Shown here piece after piece: positions 1 to 6,893 of a stretch of DNA of 25,288 nt. A program made the translations under genes and the position numbers. Location: positions 1-25,288 of IMG/VR virus record IMGVR_UViG_3300042564_000273. The stretch is one strand, 5' to 3'. How positions within the stretch are numbered: the first letter of the stretch is position 1; every line of letters begins with the position of its first letter. Origin of the DNA: a virus. Under the pieces are notes generated by a model. The model was not told where the DNA came from and did no database searches. It saw only the letters and a list, made by a program, of their open reading frames with translations.

Positions 1-1575
1 AATCCTATTGCTCAAGCTTTACAGAAAGTTGTAAATAATCCAGAAAACGGGATTAAAGATCTATCTAAGATCAATAGTTATAACTGGGTTACTAATAACA
101 TTAAGACTTACGTAAATAAGAAAGGTAAGAACTTAAGAGCTGAGGCAATTAATTCTTTTATTGAAAGAGAGTTTAAAGGTAAAACAAGAGTTGGATTATT
201 GTCTGAGAGTAGTAGTGCACAAAAGCTTATTGATAGCTTACAATCACAAGCAGTCTTTGGTTTATTTGCCATGAATATTTTTCCATCGGCAATTAAAAAC
301 TTTGGTGGTGCAGTTACACAGATGATTATTGAGTCAGCTGGACAAAAATATCTTAACAAAAGATCATATGCATTAGGTCAGGTTGAAGCATTTAAAATGA
401 TGTCTGATATCTCTGCTAATGTATATAATGCTAATCCATCTGAGAAGAGTGTTAATCTACAATTAATTGAGGTATTTGATCCAATCAAAGGAAGATTTGA
501 AGAAAAATTTGGTACTGAGTTTGGAAGAAGTGTTGGTACAGATTTAGCAGATAGTTTCTTAGTACTTGGTCAAGGTAGTAAAAAAGCAAACAGCGTATTG
601 TTGTCTCCAAGAAAATGGTTAGAAAATGAAGGTACTCTTTCTTTATTTGCTGGTATGATGATACATCAAAAAGTACCACAAATTATAAATGGTAAAACTA
701 ATTATATCTCTTATTTAGATGCTTGGGAAAAAGGATCAGATGGTATTTTAAAATTAAAAGCCGGAATTGATTCTTCATATGATGTAGGAGGTGAAGAGTT
801 TAAGAAAACTAGAAATAGAGTTCAAGAAACTAGTAATGCTTTACAAGGTGCATATGGAAAGATAGATAAGTCTATGCTAGACAGATATGCATTATGGAGA
901 ATGTTCTCTAGTTTAAGAAGATTCTTTACTAGAATGTTTGTAAATAACTGGTCACCATCACGATACAATGTTAGAACTGGTGATATAAATAATGGTTATA
1001 TGTTAGAATCTGCTAAACTTTTAAGAAATTTAGTATCAAGATTATCTAATGGATCATTCTTTTTAACAGATGAAGAAAAGTATGCCGGTAAAAAAGCATT
1101 TGCACATACAGCTGTAATAGGTATGTTATCTCTTATGATTGCTTACTTATTTGGATATGATCCAGATGATGAAGATAGATTTGAAAAGATGCGTGAGAGA
1201 AGTGGTGATTTGTTATCTGATGACTTTAATGCTGGTGGTTGGTTAATTAACCACTCATTAGTATCAGCATTAGGAACTAAGCAAGAAGCTTTAACATTTT
1301 TAAATCCTAGAGAATACGTTAATTTAATTTATTCTGGAGGCGCACCAACTCTTGGTCCTATTGTAGATAAGTATAAAGACTTTGCATATGATGGTTATTA
1401 TGTGCTAAGTAATGATTCTCGTGGTTTTTATACTAGAGATGTTGGACCTTATAAATGGCAACAGGAAGGTTCAGCAAAAATCTTTAATGATTTAGGATAT
1501 TTATTTGGATTAACTGGTTCTCAAGTAGATCCGATCAAATCTCTTAAAGGATATGAGTACCAAATGAGAAGATAA
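1..1575 (+). CDS. C-terminal part of a large phage protein, probably virion-associated (partial)
   Basis: The frame is open from the first base of the window, so this is the last 524 residues of a longer protein whose start lies upstream; the TTG at 199 is only an internal codon. The sequence is rich in Lys, Asn and Gly and mostly looks alpha-helical. One hydrophobic stretch (codons around 1102-1155, ending in FGYDPDDEDRF) could be a membrane segment or a buried helix. No catalytic motif is recognisable. It sits just upstream of the holin and endolysin genes and near a tail-fibre gene, which is where large internal or ejected virion proteins often lie in Bacteroidota podophages. The virion role is inferred from size and position only. 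The coding frame is certain, the function is not. Confidence 0.75.
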   Translation, partial: NPIAQALQKVVNNPENGIKDLSKINSYNWVTNNIKTYVNKKGKNLRAEAINSFIEREFKGKTRVGLLSESSSAQKLIDSLQSQAVFGLFAMNIFPSAIKNFGGAVTQMIIESAGQKYLNKRSYALGQVEAFKMMSDISANVYNANPSEKSVNLQLIEVFDPIKGRFEEKFGTEFGRSVGTDLADSFLVLGQGSKKANSVLLSPRKWLENEGTLSLFAGMMIHQKVPQIINGKTNYISYLDAWEKGSDGILKLKAGIDSSYDVGGEEFKKTRNRVQETSNALQGAYGKIDKSMLDRYALWRMFSSLRRFFTRMFVNNWSPSRYNVRTGDINNGYMLESAKLLRNLVSRLSNGSFFLTDEEKYAGKKAFAHTAVIGMLSLMIAYLFGYDPDDEDRFEKMRERSGDLLSDDFNAGGWLINHSLVSALGTKQEALTFLNPREYVNLIYSGGAPTLGPIVDKYKDFAYDGYYVLSNDSRGFYTRDVGPYKWQQEGSAKIFNDLGYLFGLTGSQVDPIKSLKGYEYQMRR

Positions 1576-1598
1576 TTTCGTATATTATATATGTAGTA

Positions 1599-1653
1599 CC
1601 CTAAAAACCATCTAGGGCTGCATCCCGAATCAACTGCGGTAAAAACAATACCG
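1599..1653 (+). promoter_or_regulatory. Two small hairpins in the leader before the holin-like gene
   Basis: The 79-nt gap after the large gene begins with an AT-rich tract (around 1581-1592) and then has two inverted repeats: CCCTA/TAGGG (1599-1603 with 1613-1617) and CGGTA/TACCG (1637-1641 with 1649-1653). The second ends one base before the ATG at 1655, where a ribosome binding site would be expected, and no Shine-Dalgarno sequence is visible. Neither stem is followed by a T-run, so these do not look like simple terminators. A role in late transcription or in translation start is inference. Confidence 0.3.
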
Positions 1654-1654
1654 T

Positions 1655-1903
1655 ATGAAACTATTAAACTTTATTGGAGGTCTTTTCAAAGATGAAAAAG
1701 GCTCCGTTTCCATGAAGCGCCTGTGTGGCTTAGTCTGCACTTTAACTCTTTGCGCTACTCTGTATGCTAACTCTTTTACTGAAGCACACTTTGCTCCATC
1801 TGTACCCTTAGTGGATGCAGTTGCATTGCTTGCGTTTGGTTGTCTTGGGCTCACAACTTTTGAGAAAGTAATGAAGAAGCCAGAAGCTAATACTGAGGAG
1901 TAA
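1655..1903 (+). CDS. Holin-like small membrane protein
   Basis: An 82-residue protein with two hydrophobic segments: residues about 22-41 (RLCGLVCTLTLCATLYANSF) and about 52-72 (around VALLAFGCLGLTTFEK). A charged N-terminus with KDEKG precedes the first, and a short charged tail ends the protein (KKPEANTEE). Two helices, small size and a position immediately upstream of the peptidoglycan-cleaving enzyme fit a class II holin, which opens the inner membrane at lysis. The gene is visibly richer in GC and in codons such as CGC, CTG and TGC than its neighbours, which may mean a separate origin. A second two-helix candidate lies at 5517, so which one is the holin is open. Confidence 0.65.
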   Translation: MKLLNFIGGLFKDEKGSVSMKRLCGLVCTLTLCATLYANSFTEAHFAPSVPLVDAVALLAFGCLGLTTFEKVMKKPEANTEE

Positions 1904-1913
1904 TTTACTGTTT

Positions 1914-1941
1914 ACTATAAACTATAAACTATAAACTAAAA
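1914..1941 (+). repeat. Tandem 7-bp repeat ACTATAA upstream of the endolysin gene
   Basis: Three perfect copies of ACTATAA lie head to tail at 1914-1934, followed by a degenerate fourth copy, ACTAAAA (1935-1941). The array occupies most of the 49-nt gap between the holin-like gene and the endolysin start at 1953. The AT-rich sequence could serve as a promoter or an unstructured translation leader. Function is not shown by the sequence. Confidence 0.6.
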
Positions 1942-1952
1942 TATAAAATCTT

Positions 1953-2510
1953 ATGAGTTTTACTAGAGAACAAATTGAAGCAGCTGTTAAAGCTAAGAGC
2001 TACAAGTATTTTGAAAACGGAGAATTCAATATCAATGTAATTGGTATTCGTAATAGTGCAACCGGACAAAAAGTTACCAATGCATTTGATGATTGGATGA
2101 CTTTAAGTTACAAAGAGGGTGGAGAATGGAAGTTCCATATCTGGCCTTGCACCACAGACAATGGTGGAGGAACTGCTCGTGTTAAACCAGGACAATATCC
2201 AGGATCACATGGTGTAGGTCTTCACCAAGGTAAATACAAATGTCTTAAACAGAAAGCACCTCTTACTGTATTTCGTGACTATACTAAAGATGGAGTATAC
2301 CAAGAAGACAAAACTGAAACAGGTGTATTTGGAATCAACATTCACAAAGCAGGAGTAGATTCTGCTCAAGTAAATGACTGGAGTCATGGTTGTCAAGTAT
2401 TTAAAAAATCTGCTGATTTTGATAAATTTCTTGCTATCTGCGAGAAAGGTGCTAAATTACAGGGAGATTCTTTTACTTACACTTTGATTAAATCAGAAGA
2501 TATTAAATAA
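1953..2510 (+). CDS. Peptidoglycan-active enzyme with L,D-transpeptidase (YkuD)-like catalytic motif, probable endolysin
   Basis: A 185-residue protein without a signal peptide. Near the C-terminus it has a His at residue 131 (NIHKAG) followed by WSHGCQVF (residues 143-150). This matches the H-x(n)-SHGC signature of YkuD-type L,D-transpeptidases, with Cys147 as the likely nucleophile; the usual Arg after the Cys is replaced (GCQV). Upstream, WPCTTDN and the VKPGQYPGSHG segment also resemble the fold. Because the gene directly follows a holin-like gene, the protein probably acts on host peptidoglycan at lysis, either as a peptidase using the same fold or as a modifying enzyme. The fold assignment is fairly strong; the cleaved bond is inference. 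Confidence 0.7.
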   Translation: MSFTREQIEAAVKAKSYKYFENGEFNINVIGIRNSATGQKVTNAFDDWMTLSYKEGGEWKFHIWPCTTDNGGGTARVKPGQYPGSHGVGLHQGKYKCLKQKAPLTVFRDYTKDGVYQEDKTETGVFGINIHKAGVDSAQVNDWSHGCQVFKKSADFDKFLAICEKGAKLQGDSFTYTLIKSEDIK

Positions 2511-2511
2511 T

Positions 2512-3198
2512 ATGCATGATTCTATTTTGGGGTTTCCTAGTACTTCAGGTATATACAAGATAACTTCTCCTACAGGTAAAGTCTATGTAGGTGAGGCTGT
2601 TAACTTGCGTATACGTTGTAGTTACTACTTAACCCCAAATAGAGTTAAAAAACAAAGAGCTATTTATAATTCTTTGGTAAAGCATGGTGTTGAGTTACAC
2701 AAGATTGAAATACTAGAATTTTGCTCTAGTGAAAATCTTTTAGAAAGAGAAAGGTATTATCAAGAACAATTTTGTAGTGTAGAAAATGGTTTAAACTGTT
2801 ATCTAACTCCTACGCATGAAAAGAAAAAAGTTCTGTCTTTAGGTACAAAACAACTTATGTCTTTAAAAGCTACAGGAGTAAACAATGCTTTCTATGGAAA
2901 GAAACACTCTACAGAGTCTTTAAGTAAGATATCAGAATCTTCTTTTGGCAGTAATAATCCTAATTACGGAGGAAAACTACAAACCGAAGAGTATCTAATA
3001 AAGCAAAGTATTTCTAATAGTAAAAAACATCTTAAGTTAACTAACACTATTACAGGAGAAATTCACATCTTCTTAAACTCTAAACAAGCTGCAGAGTTTG
3101 TAGGAGTAGGTGCTAGTAATATCAGAGAATGTAAGAAATCTAAAAACAAAGCAAAAAGAATCTATCTAGTAGAAGATTATGAAATCTGTACTAATTAG
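2512..3198 (+). CDS. Free-standing GIY-YIG homing endonuclease
   Basis: A 228-residue protein. The N-terminal nuclease domain shows GIY (residues 13-15), YVG (25-27), a conserved Arg (about 33) and a Glu in the LERER motif (about 80), the expected catalytic set. Two NUMOD3-type DNA-binding repeats follow: NNAFYGKKHSTES (about 124-136) and NNPNYGGKLQTEE (about 148-160). A helix-turn-helix of the NUMOD1/IENR type follows (SKQAAEFVGVGASNIREC, about 190-207). It starts one base after the endolysin stop, and its 3' end overlaps the next gene by 20 nt, so it sits as an insert inside the late operon. Both neighbours look intact, so it behaves as a selfish free-standing nuclease (Seg-like) rather than an intron ORF. 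Confidence 0.9.
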   Translation: MHDSILGFPSTSGIYKITSPTGKVYVGEAVNLRIRCSYYLTPNRVKKQRAIYNSLVKHGVELHKIEILEFCSSENLLERERYYQEQFCSVENGLNCYLTPTHEKKKVLSLGTKQLMSLKATGVNNAFYGKKHSTESLSKISESSFGSNNPNYGGKLQTEEYLIKQSISNSKKHLKLTNTITGEIHIFLNSKQAAEFVGVGASNIRECKKSKNKAKRIYLVEDYEICTN

Positions 3199-3631
3199 TA
3201 TTCTTTTAATATTCTTAGCCGTCCCTTGTTTTGCTCAAATCAAAATTGACAAAGCTGGGGACGGTTGGGATTTAAAAGTTGATTCAGCAATTCAACTGAT
3301 AAAGAAGGTAGACATAGATAAGTACAAGATGCTTGATACAAATTGTTCTCAAGTATCTTTTATGATAAGTCCCTACTCTTCTTGTGAACTAGAGAATGGT
3401 AAAGGTCACATCTACATAGCTGTAGCTGATCTTAAACTAAACTCTATAAATAACATTGCTGTAGTTCTAGTACATGAAAGCTTACATCTCTATATAGCAA
3501 AGAAAGGTATAGATATGATTCCGGAAAAAGAGGAAACATTTTGCTACATGTATGAACTCAGCTTTATAAAAAACTTAGAAAATCCTGAGCCTTGGCTCAT
3601 AGAACACGCTATAAATAACATAAAAAAATGA
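3179..3631 (+). CDS. Exported HExxH metallopeptidase-like protein
   Basis: A 150-residue protein with a classic signal peptide (MKSVLISILLIFLAVPCFA) and predicted cleavage before Gln20. The mature part contains HESLH at residues 99-103, the HExxH zinc motif, followed by EKEETFCYMYE (about 116-126), whose Glu118 or Glu119 could be the third ligand as in gluzincin-like peptidases. This suggests a small zinc peptidase acting in the periplasm or outside the cell. The family is not recognised further. The start overlaps the upstream endonuclease gene, and the stop overlaps the next start by 4 nt (ATGA), so the next gene is probably translationally coupled. Substrate unknown. A non-catalytic relative cannot be excluded. 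Confidence 0.7.
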   Translation: MKSVLISILLIFLAVPCFAQIKIDKAGDGWDLKVDSAIQLIKKVDIDKYKMLDTNCSQVSFMISPYSSCELENGKGHIYIAVADLKLNSINNIAVVLVHESLHLYIAKKGIDMIPEKEETFCYMYELSFIKNLENPEPWLIEHAINNIKK

Positions 3632-5520
3632 AAAAATTTATCTCTTCACTTGTAACTACTTTGTTTGCAACAGTAATGTTTGCACAAAGTTCTAGCACAT
3701 CTCCAGGTACGGGCCACTGGGTTGTGATTGATTCTGGCTACCAAGTTGCTACTACTACTGCAGGACAAACAGTAGCACCTTTACATTTCTATAACACATC
3801 TACCTCTGAAAGCATCACAGGTATGCAGTTCCGTGTATTCTACGATAACACTGCATTCACTGGTGTAGTTCCTTCTTTGAAGATCTCTACTTCAGATCAG
3901 TACTTACAGTACGTAGATAGTAACACCCAAGGATTCTTGACTGTAACTTTAGCTTACACTGGATCTAGTGCTAGCTTTAACTACTCTAATGGCGCTACTT
4001 TTGACCTTACATTTACTCATGCCGGTAGTGCAGTATGGAATAACTTAGATTCTATTAAGACTTTAAAAGTTGCGGGTGTTAAATCATTTGCTAACAAAGC
4101 TGCTACTAACTGGGGTAATGATACTACTTTGGTAGTTTACTCTTATGGTGGTCGTTTCAATCAGAAAGTATTACGTTTTGCTGCTAAGTTTAAAAACGTT
4201 ACAGGTTCAGATGCTAAGAACTTGTGGGTGTCTTTAGAGAAGAAAGCTCCTTCAGGATCTTGGACTCAAGTAGAAGCTAAAGCAACTAACTCTTTAGGAC
4301 ATGTTGTATTTAAAAAATTCTTAGATACTACTTACTGGGATGTACGTATGGTAGTTAAAGGTGATACAATGATTCCCGGTAACGTATTCTCTACTGCAGA
4401 TGCACAGAAGACTAACCAGGCTATCTTAGGTCAATACACTCCTTCAGGATTTGATTACTATACAATGGATGTAAACGGAACTGATGGTTCTATTACTATT
4501 GCTGACGTATACTCTGTGTACGGACGTTTAGCTGGTAGATTCTCTAGCTGGCCTAACTCTAAGAAAGATGTAATGTTCTTCACAGTTGCTGAGTACAATG
4601 CTATTAACGGAGCAGCTACTAACTTAACTTCTACTTATTCTACTATTAATAACTTTAACTACACTATTGACGGTAAAGATTCTATCACTTACTACGTAGC
4701 TGTTAAAGGAGATGCAAACTCTACCGGCTTTAAGATGGCCCGTTTAACTCCTATCAAGATTACTAATCCAGCTAATGCTAAGCGTTACATCATTGATGAG
4801 ACTGTAAGTTATGATTTCCCTGCAGAGACTATTGAGATTAACATGCCTAAAGTAACTGTAGATGAAGGTAACTTAGTTAACGTTCCTGTTAAAGTTCTTA
4901 CCAATGGTAAGCAATTAGGTGCACTTCAGTTAGACTTGCGTTATGACACTGCTTACTTAGAGTTTAAGAAAGTAGAGAATACTGAAAAGATGATGAAGTG
5001 GACTTCTTACTTAAACCCTTCTAACGGTACAGTATCTTGGGGAGCAGCTGACTTAACTAATGAAAACTTCTTAAATGACGGAGAGCAAGTATTTACTCTT
5101 CAGTTTATTGCTAAGAAGCCACAAGATTCTTGGGCTACTGCAGCTTTATGGACCGGTGCTAAGTATGTAGGTGATGTAAAAGCAAAAGACATGAACATTA
5201 CTCCTGCTATGGGTATTATAGAAGTACGTAGAATTAACAAGGGTGTAGTATCTCTTAATGATCTTAACTCTGTAATTGTATTCCCTAACCCTACAGATGG
5301 CGCAGTACAGATCCAGTTCCAGATTAAACATGATGCTGAAGTAGATGTAGCTATCTCTGATGAAGTAGGAAGACGCATTCAAACTATTCTAAATGAAAAG
5401 ATGCCTGCCGGTAAGTATAAGTATAGTGCTAATCTAGATCGTCTCTCAGATGGTGTATATGTACTTACCGTAGTAACAGAGCATGAAGTATTACATTCTA
5501 AAATTGTCGTAAATAAATGA
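3628..5520 (+). CDS. T9SS-exported surface protein with cohesin-like, dockerin-like and C-terminal sorting domains
   Basis: A 630-residue protein. A signal peptide (MKKFISSLVTTLFATVMFA, then Gln20) is followed by a cohesin-like beta domain (about 31-175, with MQFRVFYDNTAFTG), an Ig-like segment (about 176-250) and a dockerin-like region (about 251-305: STADAQKTNQAIL, then DVNGTDGSITIADVY). Next come a module shared with the gene at 8346 (to about 370), a second cohesin-like domain (about 400-535: VNVPVKVL, LGALQLDLRYDTAYLEF) and a T9SS type A sorting domain (about 547-630: VFPNPTDG, then LSDGVYVLTV and KIVVNK). In Bacteroidota this C-terminus sends proteins through the type IX system, which removes it and attaches or releases the cargo. 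The protein is therefore expected on the surface of the infected cell. Such a cargo in a phage is unusual. Function there is unknown. Confidence 0.85.
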   Translation: MKKFISSLVTTLFATVMFAQSSSTSPGTGHWVVIDSGYQVATTTAGQTVAPLHFYNTSTSESITGMQFRVFYDNTAFTGVVPSLKISTSDQYLQYVDSNTQGFLTVTLAYTGSSASFNYSNGATFDLTFTHAGSAVWNNLDSIKTLKVAGVKSFANKAATNWGNDTTLVVYSYGGRFNQKVLRFAAKFKNVTGSDAKNLWVSLEKKAPSGSWTQVEAKATNSLGHVVFKKFLDTTYWDVRMVVKGDTMIPGNVFSTADAQKTNQAILGQYTPSGFDYYTMDVNGTDGSITIADVYSVYGRLAGRFSSWPNSKKDVMFFTVAEYNAINGAATNLTSTYSTINNFNYTIDGKDSITYYVAVKGDANSTGFKMARLTPIKITNPANAKRYIIDETVSYDFPAETIEINMPKVTVDEGNLVNVPVKVLTNGKQLGALQLDLRYDTAYLEFKKVENTEKMMKWTSYLNPSNGTVSWGAADLTNENFLNDGEQVFTLQFIAKKPQDSWATAALWTGAKYVGDVKAKDMNITPAMGIIEVRRINKGVVSLNDLNSVIVFPNPTDGAVQIQFQIKHDAEVDVAISDEVGRRIQTILNEKMPAGKYKYSANLDRLSDGVYVLTVVTEHEVLHSKIVVNK

Positions 5521-5867
5521 ACATTAAAAAAGCACTTGGCCTTAGCCAAGCAGAACCCGTAGCTGTAGATCCTAATAACAGGTTCTACTACATGCTACAA
5601 CAAATGCAAGCCAACCGTTGGAAGATTACAGCAATTGTATTAGGTTTGTTTACTTTAATTATTGTTGGCATTAATGCCGCAGTATTTATGGAAGCTTCTA
5701 TTGGAGAAGACTGGAAAGAGATGTTACTTATTTTGTTAGGTGCCTTTGTTGGTAATCTAAACAAAGTAGTTGACTACTGGTTTAACTCTGAGGACCGTGA
5801 CAAGATGCTAATCCAAAAAGTTGATGAAGAAGACGGAGAATCATTATCTAATACAACCAATCCATAA
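5517..5867 (+). CDS. Small two-helix membrane protein (second holin candidate)
   Basis: A 116-residue protein starting with an ATGA overlap on the previous stop. Two hydrophobic helices are visible: residues about 36-58 (WKITAIVLGLFTLIIVGINA) and about 66-89 (WKEMLLILLGAFVGNLNKVV). A soluble N-terminus of about 33 residues precedes them, and an acidic C-terminal tail follows (EDRDKMLIQKVDEEDGES). Size and topology fit a holin or a holin-associated membrane protein. It is followed by a one-helix membrane protein and a lipoprotein, an order reminiscent of holin/spanin cassettes. No family-level match is recalled, so the lysis role is inference. Confidence 0.6.
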   Translation: MNIKKALGLSQAEPVAVDPNNRFYYMLQQMQANRWKITAIVLGLFTLIIVGINAAVFMEASIGEDWKEMLLILLGAFVGNLNKVVDYWFNSEDRDKMLIQKVDEEDGESLSNTTNP

Positions 5868-5871
5868 TAAT

Positions 5872-6201
5872 ATGTCTGAGGAACAACAAGAAGAAAGCGT
5901 AATGTCAGCTACCAAGAAAGCAATTATTGGTGCTGTTACTACAGCTGTTACAGCCGGGGGTGCCTGGTTTGCAACCCACTTAGGCGGTGGTGAAGAGTCT
6001 AAAGAAGAAGCTAAGACAGAACAAGCTGCACCCGGTGCACCTGTTGTGATTAACTTACAGAACAACAATACAAACCAACAGAAGCAATCTAGTGGTGGTG
6101 GAACAAACACAGTTATTAAAGAACGTGTGATTGAAAAACAAGCACCTGCACCAGCTGCTCCTGCTGCTAAGCCAAAAGAGGAGGAATCTGATCCGTGGTA
6201 A
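5872..6201 (+). CDS. Small protein with one membrane segment and Pro/Ala-rich tail (spanin-like?)
   Basis: A 109-residue protein. The ATG at 5872, four bases after the previous stop, is preferred over an in-frame ATG at 5821 lying inside the preceding gene. After a polar N-terminus (MSEEQQEESVM), a hydrophobic helix spans about residues 17-37 (IIGAVTTAVTAGGAWFATHL). An acidic stretch, an Asn/Gln-rich segment (INLQNNNTNQQKQ), and a Pro/Ala/Lys-rich C-terminus ending in EEESDPW follow. Low complexity prevents family assignment. A single anchor with an extended tail next to a lipoprotein gene recalls inner-membrane/outer-membrane spanin pairs. That is inference. The stop overlaps the next start by 7 nt. 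Confidence 0.6.
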   Translation: MSEEQQEESVMSATKKAIIGAVTTAVTAGGAWFATHLGGGEESKEEAKTEQAAPGAPVVINLQNNNTNQQKQSSGGGTNTVIKERVIEKQAPAPAAPAAKPKEEESDPW

Positions 6202-6893
6202 AAAAATGGTTTAATAAGTTTATGACTTTAGTAGTCATGACTCTTGCTGGTTGTGGTTCTATGAAAACAACAACTGATGGGGAAGCTGTAGAGAGCAAAG
6301 ATATCTCTACAGTTTCTTCCTATACTGATTCTATTAAGAAAACAGTGCAGGTAGTTAGTGTAGACATGACAAAAGTTCTTTCTTTATATCCTGCTTTACA
6401 GGAAAAGAATGTAGGACTTGGTTTTGCTGAGTCAGTACTAGATTATTTAGATGAAACTAATAGATTTATATTCACCGAAGAAAAATCAGAGATTAAAGAA
6501 AGAATGGTTACTCAATTCAAAGCCTCTAAAAAAGGTGTATTTGATGAGCCAATTGATGGAAAAGGTAAGATTAAACCTGCTCACTACTTTGTTTATGTTA
6601 CTGTGGCTGATTTTGCTGTTGATGAAGACGAGCAAGTTGATGGTCTTAAGTCAAAAGTTGTTGTTACTACCTTCATACGTTTACAGGTCCGTTTTGTGGA
6701 TGCTAAAACAGGTCAGATCTATATTGGTTCTGGTGAAGGTGAGTCAACAAAAACTGGTGAATCATTCTTGAAGTCTCTAGATGATATGAAATTCTCTCAA
6801 AGTACTGTAGGTAAAGCTACCCGTAAGTCTCTTGAAACTGCTTGCACTAATGTGATTCAAAATCTCATTAAGTCAGGTGTATTTACAAACTAA
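6195..6893 (+). CDS. CsgG-like outer-membrane lipoprotein
   Basis: A 232-residue protein starting at GTG 6195; the ATG at 6222 would leave too short a signal. It has a type II signal peptide with lipobox LAGC (Cys20). The mature part matches the CsgG / curli-assembly pattern: a helical segment (GLGFAESVLDYL...RFIFTEEKSEIKERM, about 74-104), then a beta-rich part with HYFVYVTVADF (about 130-140), TFIRLQVRFVDAKTGQIYIG (about 159-178), SGEGES, and a late helix VGKATRKSLETACTNVIQNL (about 205-224). CsgG proteins form outer-membrane export pores, and related lipoproteins act in envelope assembly. In a phage it may insert in the outer membrane of the infected host. The family call is from pattern memory; the pore function is not demonstrated. 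Its 3' end overlaps the next gene by 17 nt. Confidence 0.7.
   Translation: MVKKWFNKFMTLVVMTLAGCGSMKTTTDGEAVESKDISTVSSYTDSIKKTVQVVSVDMTKVLSLYPALQEKNVGLGFAESVLDYLDETNRFIFTEEKSEIKERMVTQFKASKKGVFDEPIDGKGKIKPAHYFVYVTVADFAVDEDEQVDGLKSKVVVTTFIRLQVRFVDAKTGQIYIGSGEGESTKTGESFLKSLDDMKFSQSTVGKATRKSLETACTNVIQNLIKSGVFTN

Noticed and set aside
2512-3198. A second intron around the GIY-YIG gene at 2512
   Set aside because: No group I core sequences flank it, and both neighbouring genes are complete, so it is treated as free-standing.
6451-6771. 106-codon plus-strand frame inside the CsgG-like gene
   Set aside because: Lys/Leu-rich product without a clear domain; its composition is explained by reading the AT-rich CsgG-like gene in another frame.
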